64,000 bases of DNA from Pomphorhynchus laevis (Eukaryota > Acanthocephala > Palaeacanthocephala > Echinorhynchida > Pomphorhynchidae): assembly GCA_012934845.2 (NCBI GenBank), contig WNNJ02001260.1, positions 42,171 to 106,170 of the forward strand, given 5' to 3'. A model generated the notes under the pieces. It worked only from the letters and a program-made list of their open reading frames with translations. It made no database searches and was not told the DNA's origin. Below, in pieces: positions 33,250 to 43,589 of this stretch. The position numbers and the translations under genes were made by a program. The stretch's first letter is position 1. Each line of letters starts with the position of its first letter.

Positions 33250-33352
33250 TACACCCTGACTACTAACGGCACCATTGCCACAGCCGTTTTCGTTTCGCCC
33301 GCTTTTTGCCACATGTTGGTAGCCCCGGGCTCGTCAGAAGGCTGACTACCAA
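33250..33352 (-). ncRNA. Candidate type I hammerhead ribozyme
   Basis: On the minus strand the core CTGACGA (33337-33331) is followed by a 5-bp stem II, GCCCG (33330-33326) with CGGGC (33301-33297). GAAAC (33296-33292) comes next. A hairpin closed by AACGGC/GCCGTT gives a stem III insertion, with the 2-bp AC/GT base next to the core. GTC then precedes the predicted cut between 33258 and 33257. Stem I can form from GCCTT before the core and AGGGT after the cut (5 bp, two G-U). All invariant core bases are present. GGTAG upstream of stem I is complementary to CTACC in loop II, which could be a tertiary contact or a competing fold. PLE terminal repeats are known to carry hammerheads. Here a PLE tail starts about 100 bp away on the opposite strand. 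Confidence 0.55.
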
Positions 33353-33449
33353 CTCTTCACCTTTTGAAACTTGACACATCCGAGATTCGAGCTGTCGCTC
33401 AATCGTTCACGGCTTATAAACATCGAGATTTATACCCACGATATTTGTA

Positions 33450-34025
33450 AGTGATGGATGTTCTAATTTCTTAAGAAACAATCTACCAGCAAATACGTCC
33501 TTATATCATGTGAGGAATTCTACTCTATCTGGTTATTTCAAGAGCAAACCTAAATATGAACCTAATAATGTAACTTACGAGATACCGTGTATGAATTGTC
33601 CAGCCAAATATTTCGGACAGACAAAGCAGGGTTTAATAACCAGAATAAAACAACATAAATATATTTTTAAAAGGGGAGATAATTCTTCAGCATTGGTGAA
33701 TCATTGGTTGATCCATAATCACGAACCAGACTTTGCCGCAGCTAAGGTCTTAGAAAAGGAGGACAACCTATCAAGACGTCTGATAAAAGAAGGTATTCAC
33801 ATCCGGAACTATGCTAACTCGATGGATGGTAATAAAGATAACTGGATATTAGCTATCAATACAAGCACATTGCAAAACCGATGGATTCACCCAGCACCTC
33901 CAATCGATCGTTTGCTTGAAGCTCTGTCATCGATGTCAAATATTTCAAAAAGCGACGTTTCCAGTACGCCCAGAGCAACGGAGCGTCCACATCGTTGGGC
34001 TGTGTTGCCAGAGCTTCCGGTTTGA
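33450..34025 (+). pseudogene. PLE GIY-YIG endonuclease domain, 5-prime truncated element
   Basis: The open frame 33510-34025 (171 aa) contains VTYEIPCMNCPAKYFGQTKQGLITRIKQHK, the PLE version of the GIY-YIG nuclease. The cysteine pair and YFGQT (for YIGQT) plus the catalytic Arg in RIKQH are present. HWLIHNHEPDFAAAKVLEKEDNLSRRLIKEGIHIR provides the following helix and the catalytic Glu region. The RT that should lie upstream is missing. The upstream frame (NNLPANTSLYHVRN, about 33470-33512) is in register, so the true frame is longer than the first Met. The C-terminal Ser/Thr-rich tail ends at 34025. The domain is intact, but it is only the tail of an element. Confidence 0.85.
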
Positions 34026-34029
34026 AAAT

Positions 34030-34935
34030 CTTGTCCATCAACAATTGTTTAATAAATTGTACTAACGGGAGCTTTATTAAACAATCTACAAAACATAATT
34101 ATAAGTTAGTGTTCTTAACATATGTCACATATCAAACAGCATATTTCAAAACGATCTACTGAATACGAATAATCTTTACTTACCAATATTCATAATCGAA
34201 GGATGCCGAGATTCGGCTTTGAAGTATATATAGTAACAACCGCTCTAGTGTCCCGATTATCATTAATCGATCTTGGGCTTTATTTATATTTTCATATCAC
34301 ATTAGTACGACAGAGTGAACATATGTAAATGTTGAAAATATCAATCGGCGTGTCAAGTGACAATCATTTATTCAGTAAATTGCAGTAAGCGCGTTCCGAA
34401 ATACTCATACTTTTATAGTTATGATTCTTATTTAAAAAATGTGAAATTTTATCATGAATTTTCGAAGAAATTAAAAATGTATTTTGAACTAGCCAGTTAT
34501 GTTTAAAAAGTTATAATATTTCACGCCTTAGTTTATCATTTTAACGAATCCATTTCTCTGTGCTATTGAATAACAAAATAAAGAAATTAATTTAAAATGT
34601 TGAAGAATACATTAAACTGTTAAAGCTAAAATATAAAATAAAATTAATTTAAAGTAATAAAAATAATTATTCTTAAATAATTAATTTATAAATTAATTAT
34701 AAAATAATTAATAATTATTTATAAAATAATTTAATTTTAAAATTATAATTCAGATTGATTAATAACTAAGTAAAATAATTCTAAATATTAATAATATTAA
34801 TTAAACTGTTGCCTCAACAATTTCAACTTCCAATAAGACGCTTGTTTAAGATTTTAGAGCTAATAAGGTAGTATACGAAATATAATGAACTGATCAAAGT
34901 CTGATAATCTCAAAATTAGAACAACCCTGATCACT
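34030..34935. other. AT-rich upstream region of the FLVCR gene
   Basis: This 900-bp stretch holds the presumed promoter and 5-prime UTR of the transporter. Several TATAAA/TATATA-like words occur (for example near 34230 and 34630), but in such AT-rich DNA none can be singled out. No reading frame is supported. Confidence 0.4.
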
Positions 34936-34940
34936 CATCC

Positions 34941-36494
34941 ATGACAAAAGACGCTCCCGGATATATTAGTAGCGACTACAATGTAAATGATTTGAATACC
35001 AGCCAGTTGAATGTTAATAATCCTCTAGAAAAGAAACGCTTTGCTGTTCTATTTTTGTTTCTTGTATGCACTACTACAAATGGCTTTCAATGGATTCAGT
35101 ATTCCGCAGTCGGTGGTAATATGATATTTTTTTACAATGAAAGTATACCAAAGGGAAAAGCTGATGATCTGATATCATTAACAACCATGATATACATGAT
35201 AACATACATAATTTTGGTTTTACCTGCAACATTTGCTTTAATAAAATATGGTTTCCGTGCAACCTTCCTAGCAGGTTCTTTCATTAATGCTCTTGGATCT
35301 TTCATAAAATGCTTTTCCATATCACCTAACCGATTTGCAATAGCGATGATCGGTCAAACCGTGGCATCAACTGCTCAGATATTCACATTAGGCAATCCAT
35401 CGTACCTAGCAGCGGTGTGGTTTAGTGATAAACACATTTCAACGGTCGCTGCCATGGGTGTTTTTGGAAATCAAGTCGGCATTGCCTTAGGTTTCATTAT
35501 ACCTTCTCAGCTTATAGGGGGACTAAATACTATTGATGAAATTGCTTGTCGTATGAAAATCATTATGTATACACTCACTGTTATTGAAATTTTAGTTTTT
35601 ATTTTCGCCATTCCATTTTTCAAGGAAAGGCCCAAGAAACCACCCAGTGACGCACAAGCGAGCGCTCTTCTGTCAAAGAATATGTTCGGGAACGTAAAAC
35701 ATTGGTATCGAAGCTTAAAGCAGCTAGTAATCAATAGAAATTTCATATTTCTTTTTATCATTTATGGAATTGTTACCGGTGTGTTCTACGCTATCTCAAC
35801 AAACGCCTATCGATACTATGAGGAGTATTTTCCTACCAATGACAAGGCAGCCGGAATTGTGGGAATGATAATTGTCCTGTCAGGATTACCGGGTTCTATT
35901 GCCGCCGGATTTATATTAGATAAAACCGGAGCATATAAGGCTACAGTGGTAGGCGCGTGTACTTTAACACTTGTGTTTACTGTAATATTTTCATTTGTAG
36001 TTGAAAGAAGCTTAGAGGGTAATTACTTTCTCTCGTTTTTACTTGGATTTTGCATGACAGGTTTTCTACCAATTGGCTTTGAGGTTGCTGCCGAAATTAC
36101 ATATCCTATTAATGAGGGATTGTCGAGTGCACTACTCAATGTATCAGCGCAGATATTCGGCATAGCCCTTATTCTGTTACAATTAAAAATCATAGACGAT
36201 TTCAATGTATTCAAATCGAACATGTTTCTATGTGCATGTTTGCTAGTGGCTTGTATTATATCCTTTGCTGCGAAAATGACTAAGAACAGAAGTAGCATTG
36301 TAGCTAAGAATAACTTCCTGCATGCAAAGAATAAAGGGTCTTCCGCGTTGTCTTTGAATGCCACTACAAATAATAATACTGACAATAATTTTGAACAATC
36401 AAACGACAGGAACAACAGTAGCAGTGATGAAAACGAACAACACATGCCTGAAGAAGTCCGAACAAACGAATCAAACGGATACATAGTTTCTTAG
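34941..36494 (+). CDS. FLVCR-like major facilitator (heme/choline/ethanolamine transporter family), single exon
   Basis: The 517-aa protein matches the SLC49/FLVCR group of the major facilitator superfamily. The first membrane helix carries FQWIQYS (residues 49-55), whose Trp and Gln are hallmark residues. PSYLAAVWFSDKHISTVAAMGVFGNQVGIALGF (153-185) is the conserved helix 4-5 segment. GFILDKTG (323-330) is the MFS loop 8-9 motif. GFLPIGFEVAAEITYPINEGLSSALLN (374-400) is the family-specific helix 10-11 segment. Twelve membrane helices can be drawn between residues 33 and 445. The N-terminal 30 residues and a 70-residue Asn/Ser-rich tail are cytoplasmic by family topology. FLVCR proteins move choline and ethanolamine (and, as first reported, heme) across membranes. 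The frame has no breaks and its codon use is less AT-biased than the flanks, so it is probably under selection. The whole domain lies in one exon. The exact substrate and paralogue (FLVCR1 or 2) cannot be told. Confidence 0.92.
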   Translation: MTKDAPGYISSDYNVNDLNTSQLNVNNPLEKKRFAVLFLFLVCTTTNGFQWIQYSAVGGNMIFFYNESIPKGKADDLISLTTMIYMITYIILVLPATFALIKYGFRATFLAGSFINALGSFIKCFSISPNRFAIAMIGQTVASTAQIFTLGNPSYLAAVWFSDKHISTVAAMGVFGNQVGIALGFIIPSQLIGGLNTIDEIACRMKIIMYTLTVIEILVFIFAIPFFKERPKKPPSDAQASALLSKNMFGNVKHWYRSLKQLVINRNFIFLFIIYGIVTGVFYAISTNAYRYYEEYFPTNDKAAGIVGMIIVLSGLPGSIAAGFILDKTGAYKATVVGACTLTLVFTVIFSFVVERSLEGNYFLSFLLGFCMTGFLPIGFEVAAEITYPINEGLSSALLNVSAQIFGIALILLQLKIIDDFNVFKSNMFLCACLLVACIISFAAKMTKNRSSIVAKNNFLHAKNKGSSALSLNATTNNNTDNNFEQSNDRNNSSSDENEQHMPEEVRTNESNGYIVS

Positions 36495-36606
36495 CATTTT
36501 TTGCATTTCCAGATTATCACTGTTTTGTTAATTTTGAAAAAAAAATATTTTATTTATCTCATAGAGGATAATTGATTGTACTGGTTTTTTGCATTACCAT
36601 AATTGT

Positions 36607-36662
36607 AATAAAACTGTTGATATGTGTAGCTTTGAACAACATTAGTCGTTATAGCAAATAAA
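36607..36662 (+). terminator. Polyadenylation signals for the FLVCR gene
   Basis: Two AATAAA hexamers, at 36607-36612 and 36657-36662, lie 113 and 163 bp after the stop codon. That is a normal distance for a short 3-prime UTR. Either may be used. Confidence 0.6.
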
Positions 36663-37264
36663 TTGAATGATAACAACATATTTTATTTCCATTTTGGCTG
36701 CGCTTACTAACTCTTATTTGATATTATACCCAGTATGATTGATATAAGTATGATACTCTGTTGAGGATATATTTTAGTGCAGATCTTACCGAAAGTTTCA
36801 AAATATGTAAGGCGCAACTGTAAATGCTGCTGCGCCCACGTAGGATTCATACAAAAGAAACGGTGAAGCTGCTTTTCCATTATTTTAGTTCATACAATAG
36901 GGATATGTCTTGTGTCCACCAAATTAAATTAGACTCCTCGAAAGATATGCCTTGTGTCCATCAGAAATAAATCTGACTTATCGAAAAACAGTCACTTGAT
37001 TAAAGAGGAGGAGAATATAAATATAAGAATATATGAATATTATATTTTGCATGCCTTAAAATCGTCAGAGGTATCATTTGACTCCGTGGACGGGTATATA
37101 ATCACTCTTTGATGATCAAAAGTAGTCAAAATCGGCTTTCACTGTTTATTTAAATTTATAATTAATACCACGTAATTATTCGGAATCAACTCGACTTTTA
37201 CACGAGTAGAGCAGCTAATCAGCCTTCTTTGATAGATTAACTTTACCTCTTTGTTAATTAAAAA
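36663..37264. other. Non-coding spacer downstream of FLVCR
   Basis: It contains a short imperfect repeat (ATATG..TTGTGTCCA.CA near 36903 and 36946). No reading frame or mobile-element motif is seen. Confidence 0.5.
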
Positions 37265-37340
37265 ATTGAATATATATGCATTCATAATCTAGAAATGATT
37301 GAAAATTGCGAATTAAGTAAAATGCTATCAAAAGGGTATA
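37265..37340 (+). mobile_element. PLE-1 5-prime coding scrap
   Basis: CATTCATAATCTAGAAATGA and GCGAATTAAGTAAAATGCTA match the start region of the PLE-1 copies at 38505-38570 and 49725-49790. The match breaks off exactly at the first 26-bp direct repeat (37341). Confidence 0.7.
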
Positions 37341-37666
37341 TTCGTGGCTGCCACATCATACAAACAGAAAAACACCGACGGAAATCTCTTATTTTCCTGT
37401 AAAATACAAATAAGTTGCCAGATAAATAGAGAGAATGCGCTGGCATTAGCCAGTGCTCTTAGCTAATGATCCTTTTGGTGAAGCATGTACCTAGTTTGTT
37501 AGAATTTTTCTAGCTCTATGTACCTTTTGACATACTCGTACCGTCTGCCGGTCCTCCTCTGCATCCAGTAGTGGGAGGTATCTGGCACTGATGAGTCAAA
37601 ATAATGGCGAAACGGTACCTGCTATCGTTTTGTCGATTCTTTCGTGGCTGCCACATCATACAAACA
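37341..37666 (+). repeat. 300-bp unit bounded by 26-bp direct repeats
   Basis: TTCGTGGCTGCCACATCATA plus CAAACA occurs at 37341-37366 and again, identical, at 37641-37666, exactly 300 bp apart. The unit is richer in GC than its surroundings and has no coding frame. It carries a hammerhead-like fold just before the second repeat. This is the layout of a tandem-repeat or PLE terminal-repeat remnant. Confidence 0.85.
37580..37637 (+). ncRNA. Candidate (degenerate) type I hammerhead ribozyme
   Basis: CTGATGA (37588-37594) is followed by GTC/GGC as a short stem II with an 8-base loop, GAAAC (37609-37613), and a 6-bp stem III ACGGTA/TATCGT with loop CCTGC. Two T then precede the stem I strand TGTCGAT, which pairs with ATC(T)GGCA before the core (7 bp, one bulge). 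One T more than the canonical single H17 is present, and stem II is only 3 bp with a G-U pair, so activity may be lost. The position just before a 26-bp direct repeat and next to PLE-1 sequence supports a mobile-element ribozyme origin. Confidence 0.45.
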
Positions 37667-38210
37667 AAAAGCTTTTCTAAAGATATCATTTGTTCAATAA
37701 ACTAAGATTTATTTACGATTATGATAGGTTAAATTGTATAATAGACAGTTATTGTAATATCTCCTTCTTTAAAGTTAGCCTTTTCCGCTTTGAGGCGGGT
37801 CGGCTATGTAGGGTTTTGTCCTCAATTTCGCCCTATTCAGAGCTGGTCCGGGTGAAGTCCAGAAATCTTGAACATCGATTGAGAAGTTCTTAGAGGAGTG
37901 TGAGAATCTGAGATGTCTTGAGAAGTCCTGATTCGTCAATTTCGATATAGCTCTAGCTCTATTGCGAAATTTGAAAAACTTTACCATCGACAAAGTCTTT
38001 TGTTAATATCCTCCTGATCGGATTGTCGTATGGACTTGTCACTTCTCGCAGCTGGTATGCTCTGGGGAGTATCCAGGGATACCACGATGAGGAACATGCA
38101 CACCTCGTTCCTCTCTAAGCCCACTTATATATAGCGCAATTGTCATATTACTACTATAATGCACTTTATATAACTCATTTTATAGTACAGTTATTGTAAT
38201 ATAAAATATA
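37667..38210. other. Unidentified GC-richer stretch
   Basis: The part 37780-38130 has higher GC than its flanks, yet its frames (37690-37893 +, 37775-37993 -) overlap each other and show no family motif. It may be a SINE or UTR fragment. Nothing can be assigned. Confidence 0.4.
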
Positions 38211-38214
38211 ACAA

Positions 38215-40500
38215 TCGGGCAGTAAATGTTAATGATATCAAGAAAAAATATACACAAACCAGTAACTTTAGTAATAAATGTATATATAACATAAATATGG
38301 GGGAATTACAAAAAGTAAAGAAATAATAAGATTAGATTTATGTAAATATATTCAGAACAAAATATATACTTTTACCGACATTAGGACGAAACATTTGTAA
38401 TTATAATAAAGAATTGAAATCGATACGTAAAAATGAAATTAGAAACATTGTAGAAACAGAATGCAATTGCAAAAGTCTTAATTTTGATAAAATAAATGAA
38501 CATATTTGTACCATAATCTAGAAAAGATTGAAAATGGCGAATTAAGCAAATTGCTATCAAAAGAGTATAAATATAAATTAAATAATAATAACAATATAAA
38601 TAAAATTTACAATTCGATCTATAATGACTTAAATGCTTACTTTACTAAGTTTATTAATAGTAAAAGCTTTAATACATCAAAGATAAACATTTGGAAAGAT
38701 TATATATTTGAGAAAATTAAAAATAAAATGAAAATAACAAACAATTATAAAAGGAAATATCAAATTAATAAAGATATATACAAAACTTACTAAATTAAAG
38801 TATAACTATATAATAACAACTATTGATAAAGCTAGTAATAACTTTGTATTCATATGCAAAAAAGATTTATTATGATATACTGATGAAAGAAGTTAATTAT
38901 AATGATTTAAATGTAAACGAAACATATGAAAGTAGTGATTTAAATTTAGAAACAATTATTACAAATCATTGTTCTATAATGGATACGAAGGGTATAAAAA
39001 TTGAATCAGACAATAAAACTATACCTATATTATATTGGAATCCAAAATTACATAAAAATCCAATAAAACCTAGGTTCATATGTAGTGCTTTTAAATGTAC
39101 ATTAAAACCACTTTCTGTCTATATGAATAAAATAATAGAAGTAATTAAAGCAAACTTTTAAACATTTTGTAGGGTAATCTAAATTAATAATGGTATAAAA
39201 CACTATTTCAGTATTAATTTTACAAACGAATTTTTAGAACGGACGAAAGGAATAAATTTTCAGAATATAAATACGTATGATTTTGGTACGATTTATACAA
39301 ATCTAGATTTAGCAAATATTAAAGAGGCATTAGAAAAATTAATTAATCTTATATTCGGAAAAGATATACATATATATATGCTATAATAACTATAACGCAT
39401 ATCTAGCAAAAATTATACCATCAAGTAAATATAAATATATGGATAAAATTTAAATTATTAGAATCCTTAAATATTTTATTAAATCAAAATTATTTAGAGG
39501 TAGGAACATCTATATTTAGACAAGTAAAAGGTGTTCCAATGGGTGGTAATAGTAGCTCAATTATAGCGGACTTGTTTTTAAGCTTTATAGAATATCAATT
39601 TGTTCATAACTGTGTAAAAACTAAATCTAAACAATATAAATATATGAAATATATGTTTCGATACATTGATGATATATGTGTATTTTACTCCGACAATTTT
39701 TATTTAATAAGCGAACAAATTTATCCAGAAAGCCTTATTCTTAACAAAACCAATATTAATGATAAATAAGGTGTATATCTAAATATGAACATTAAATTAA
39801 CATCAATTAAAAAAATATTAACTTGCATCGTTAACTTGTATCTTATGCATATATAAATTTACAAGAAATTTTTTACGTAGGCATTCAAGCATATCATATA
39901 ATATTTAATATAATACATTAAATAATGAAATTAAGAATTGCAACAATATGTAATGATATTGGCTTTCTTCAAAATCATTTAAATAATTTAATAGATACAT
40001 ATTTTAAACTAGGTTACTATAAAAATACTATAAGATAGAAAATAGTAAAATATGTAAATTAACAAAATATTATTAAAAATAAGTTTAAACTCTTAGGCGT
40101 AACATTTTTATTGGCGAATAGTAAATAATATAATTTGTATTAGAATAGGAAACTAGATAATCAAATTTAATTAGAGGAAATACGTCATTCGTATGTATTT
40201 TGCCACGCTTCAATGTTGGTCGAGGAATATGGGCCGAAATCTGATTATAGCAGTTCCTCCTGATGACCTTTAATTCTTATTCTGATACATGGTCTGCTAT
40301 TTATTAGTCAATTCATATAGTTGACTTTTATTTTAAATTTTAATTTTAAATTTTAACTTGATATAAATTATGTAAAATCTTATTTAACATTCTTAATTAT
40401 TTATTATTATTTAATTATTTATTATTTGATTATTTTAATTTTATTTTGCATTTTTTTAATTTATAAATAATATAAAATACGTAGACTCAGTTAACTAATC
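38215..40500 (+). mobile_element. PLE-1, near full-length but broken copy
   Basis: Coding pieces follow each other in family order: 38506-38793 (upstream domain), 38823-39161 (NNFVFICKK, ILYWNPKLHKNPIKPRFI, CTLKPLSVYMNKII), 39170-39535 (NTYDFGTIYTNLDL, motif A) and 39539-39769 (VPMGGNSSSIIADL motif B, MFRYIDDICVF motif C). In-frame stops and indels split them. From about 40260 the AT-rich 3-prime module starts with GATGACCTTTAATTCTTATTC and ends near ACTCAGTTAACTAATCTGATT at 40500. No GIY-YIG or cysteine-pair motif is found after RT. Between 40100 and 40260 lies sequence that other copies lack. Confidence 0.85.
38506..39769 (+). pseudogene. PLE-1 reverse transcriptase pseudogene
   Basis: RT motif A reads YDFGTIYTN where the related copy at 7.5 kb has YDFSTLYTN; motif B is VPMGGN; motif C is YIDD. 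Breaks: a frame change near 38790, a stop at about 39159, an indel near 39380, a TAA at about 39449 and a stop at 39767. The stop at 39449 (ATAAAATTTAAATTATTAG) is shared with the copy at 50.7 kb, so the two copies exchanged sequence or share a defective parent. Confidence 0.8.
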
Positions 40501-42400
40501 TGATTAATAAATTATGGGCAGTTGATAATTCACTAAATTCGCGTAGTATCTTTATAGCAATCTAGTCAGTTCAATACCAGATCGCATTGGTGCTGAATTT
40601 CGCCAAGTTGTAGTTGCTTGGTAAATGCTTGTGAAGCATTATTTATATCTGTTGAGAAAGTCTTTCGCAATCTCAATCTTTTTGAAATGACGTGTTTATG
40701 TAAATACATGCATAGTAACTGTGTGATGTAATTTCCTTGTATGAATACAATCTAGATAATTCGTGTTGTATAGCGGATCCCGCATGGGATGAGTTTATGT
40801 ATTTAAGTAACTTATGCGAACGGCTGTCCAGGATCACTTCGTGTAGATACGTATATTATATATATATTAGTTGAGAAACCAGAAAACAATTTATAAGTTA
40901 TAAAAAATGACTATCGCAATATTTCTTTGTGTTGAAAATGACTATATTTTACACTTAAGAAGAAGGACTATCGTGGTATTCAAAATTTCGTGAAATCAAG
41001 AAATAATTTTAATTTCTTTCTTCAAGATGGATATACGCCATAAACAAAAATACACTATCGAATGCATCTTTAGATATTAAATAAATAAGGCTTACGTGAA
41101 AGCTGTAAATTATTAATAAATGAATTTATTCTATGGTCTTTGGATTTCAAATTAAGAGAAACACTTTCACACTCTGCTGACAACTAATAACGGTTACCAA
41201 AGAATATAAAATATATAAAGTATCACAGCTATCATTAATTCACTTTAATTTTAAAAACATATTCACGCTTATCTCCAATATCTCTGAATTCTTCCCGATA
41301 TAATCACATTTACTTAAAAAGTGAGATATTGGGAAGATCGACTGTTTAAAAATAATGTGCAAAACTAATAATACCTTTGTATATTTATTATTGCGCTGCT
41401 GTAACCTTTAAATTCGATAATCTATAAACATCTTTCAAATTCATAAAATACTGGCAGCATTTATAGCGACAAAATGCGCGTTATTTTGGAGTATAAATTC
41501 TTAAACGAAAACGACGGAATTATGTTCGATGTAATTTCCTTTAGATAAAATACACTACATTCCAAAACACTTTGTCTATCAGTACTGTTATTTATCATAA
41601 TGCAATCACATCCCGTTTCTTTTAGTACAAGTACAAATGCTCCTAATTGCATTTATGGTTATGTAACACAGAATCGCCCACTATCAACAATATGTATTTT
41701 TGGTAGTGCATAATAAGAGAAATTTGTATATTAGTTGCAAAGGTATCTTATTTAGATAGTATATTCGGAAAGAATTCTTGTTGATAAATTCTGGTGTCAT
41801 TTAAATTTACACAAAACGAGAGATGCGTTATTGACAAGAGCTCTTCTTCCTTAATTACAACTGAACGTAAACATATTGAGATAGGGCAAGGTAAGCAGGT
41901 GAAATTAAGTAGAGTTTAAAAACGTTTAAGAAAATTATTGTAGGCATCACTACATATTATGTTGTGATTGATCTGGTTGTGATTAGAGAGCATTAACTCT
42001 AAAATATCTATATTTATAAAACTTCAATCTAAGGATTCGTCTTAAAACTAAGATGATTTTTAAGCTATTTATCCTTAAAACTAAGGATTCGTATTTATCA
42101 ATTAATAATTTGGGAAATTAATACACGGGGTCATACATGCTTTAGATTGCTAGGTATTAGTCAATATGGTGTCCAGAAGATTCTTTATATGCATCATAAA
42201 GTTAATGACTTTTCCATTAGGCGTATTTTTGCTTTTTTAAAAATAGATGTTTGAGAAATATGGTTTTCACCAGCACTCTTACACATGTGAAGTATTTTTT
42301 ATAGAGACGCTTCTAGTTGCGGAATAATCGATTAAAATTTTTTATTAAAAAATTAATTTTGTTTTAATAAAAACCACATTTCACAATTAAAATTTATAAA
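40501..42400. other. AT-rich non-coding region
   Basis: No frame with family motifs; 41461-41652 (-) is short and unrecognised. A TATATA stretch lies near 40850-40868. Nothing further is identified up to the inverted repeat at 42401. Confidence 0.5.
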
Positions 42401-42942
42401 ATTTTGACAAGAAAATTACACAATCTAGTTTTATCCCTGACACAAATATCAGATCGGTTTTAGACATTTATGCAATTTTAGTAAAAATTTTAATTTAAAT
42501 TCAAAATTGCTCGAAATTTTCAATTAATACAACAAATGTTTCATCAGTTTTGGATACAAAAATTTCGAAAATACCTCAATCAAAATTTTTATTCAAATCG
42601 ATTAAACAAAAAACATGTTATTACGGTAATAGTGTAAAATATTGTGATTAAAAAATGAAAAATAATTTAAATTACATAATTCAAAAATTACGTTTTCGAG
42701 ACAAAACTCTAAAATCTTGTAAAGAACATTTAAGTGCTAAAATAATAAACATCGAGGATACCCTAGTTTTCACCCTCTGCTTTTTCCATATTTTGTAGAA
42801 GGTGAAGAGAAAAGAAGGCAACGTAGGAAAATAATACTGCCAAAAATAAAAGCGTTTGAAGTAAGCGTAAAAATATAAACAGATGGAGGGCGAGGACGAA
42901 TGGTTACAAAGACAGGGACAAATTGGGCACGGGTTTACTTAT
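42401..42942 (+). repeat. 542-bp inverted repeat, left arm
   Basis: It equals the reverse complement of 46826-47367, with about five differences in 542 bp and no length change. In sense it continues the 3-prime part of LINE copy 3 ORF1 and the following region. The left arm thus is an inverted, detached duplicate of that element piece. Confidence 0.93.
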
Positions 42943-43159
42943 CTATACAAAAGCGATTTGATAAAATAATTTGGTGTTAGTCGGGCTGCTAGGTGCCAGT
43001 AGATTAAGTATTAAACTGATACCTACTGGCAATTAACCTCTTCGTGGAGTGTCCCAGGCAACGTATGTTCGACATTCATCGACCAACGGTTCAATAATTA
43101 GCCGGCTTGCATCAGCCGTAAGGATAGTTCTTTCATAGACTATCTCAGTTCCCCCCGTT

Positions 43160-43427
43160 GACTCCAACGGCGAATTAGACAATGGACAAAAAGGCGGAAG
43201 AGAGTCATTGATGCCTGTTTCATTACAGTAGTGATATTGAATCATCAAAGAATATTGGGAACGGGAGATAGCCGAACAAACAAAATCACTTCGATGACTT
43301 CAACGGCAAATTGTATAATTGACGAAAAGTCGGAAGAGAGTCTCGGAGACCTGTTTCCTTACAGTAGCGACGTTGGATCATTAAAGGGTATCGGGAACGG
43401 GAGATATCCGAACAAACAAATCAAGGT
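43160..43427 (+). promoter_or_regulatory. Two tandem ~135-bp monomers in the LINE 5-prime region
   Basis: Monomer 1 (43160-43294) and monomer 2 (43295-43427) share GACT.CAACGGC.AATT, CGGAAGAGAGTC, ACAGTAG.GA and GGGAACGGGAGATA.CCGAACAAACAAA. They lie just before the endonuclease. Tandem 5-prime monomers act as internal promoters in some LINEs (mouse L1); that role here is inferred. Confidence 0.7.
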
Positions 43428-43589
43428 AATGAAAATGATAAGCAACAAATTTACAAAGCATAAATCAAGTGGAATAGCAATGGTCAACTCACCACTGACC
43501 GGATGAGTTTTCATTGTCGAATGCCGTGTGACCAGGCAGTTGTGCGGAGACAGCGAAAGAGGTATTAACATCTGAAGCAGACTAGCCTT

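Noticed and set aside
35074-36484. Minus-strand frames within the FLVCR gene
   Set aside because: They are antisense shadows of the transporter reading frame.
37690-37993. Overlapping frames on both strands (67 and 72 aa)
   Set aside because: They overlap on opposite strands with no motif in either; likely chance in a GC-richer segment.
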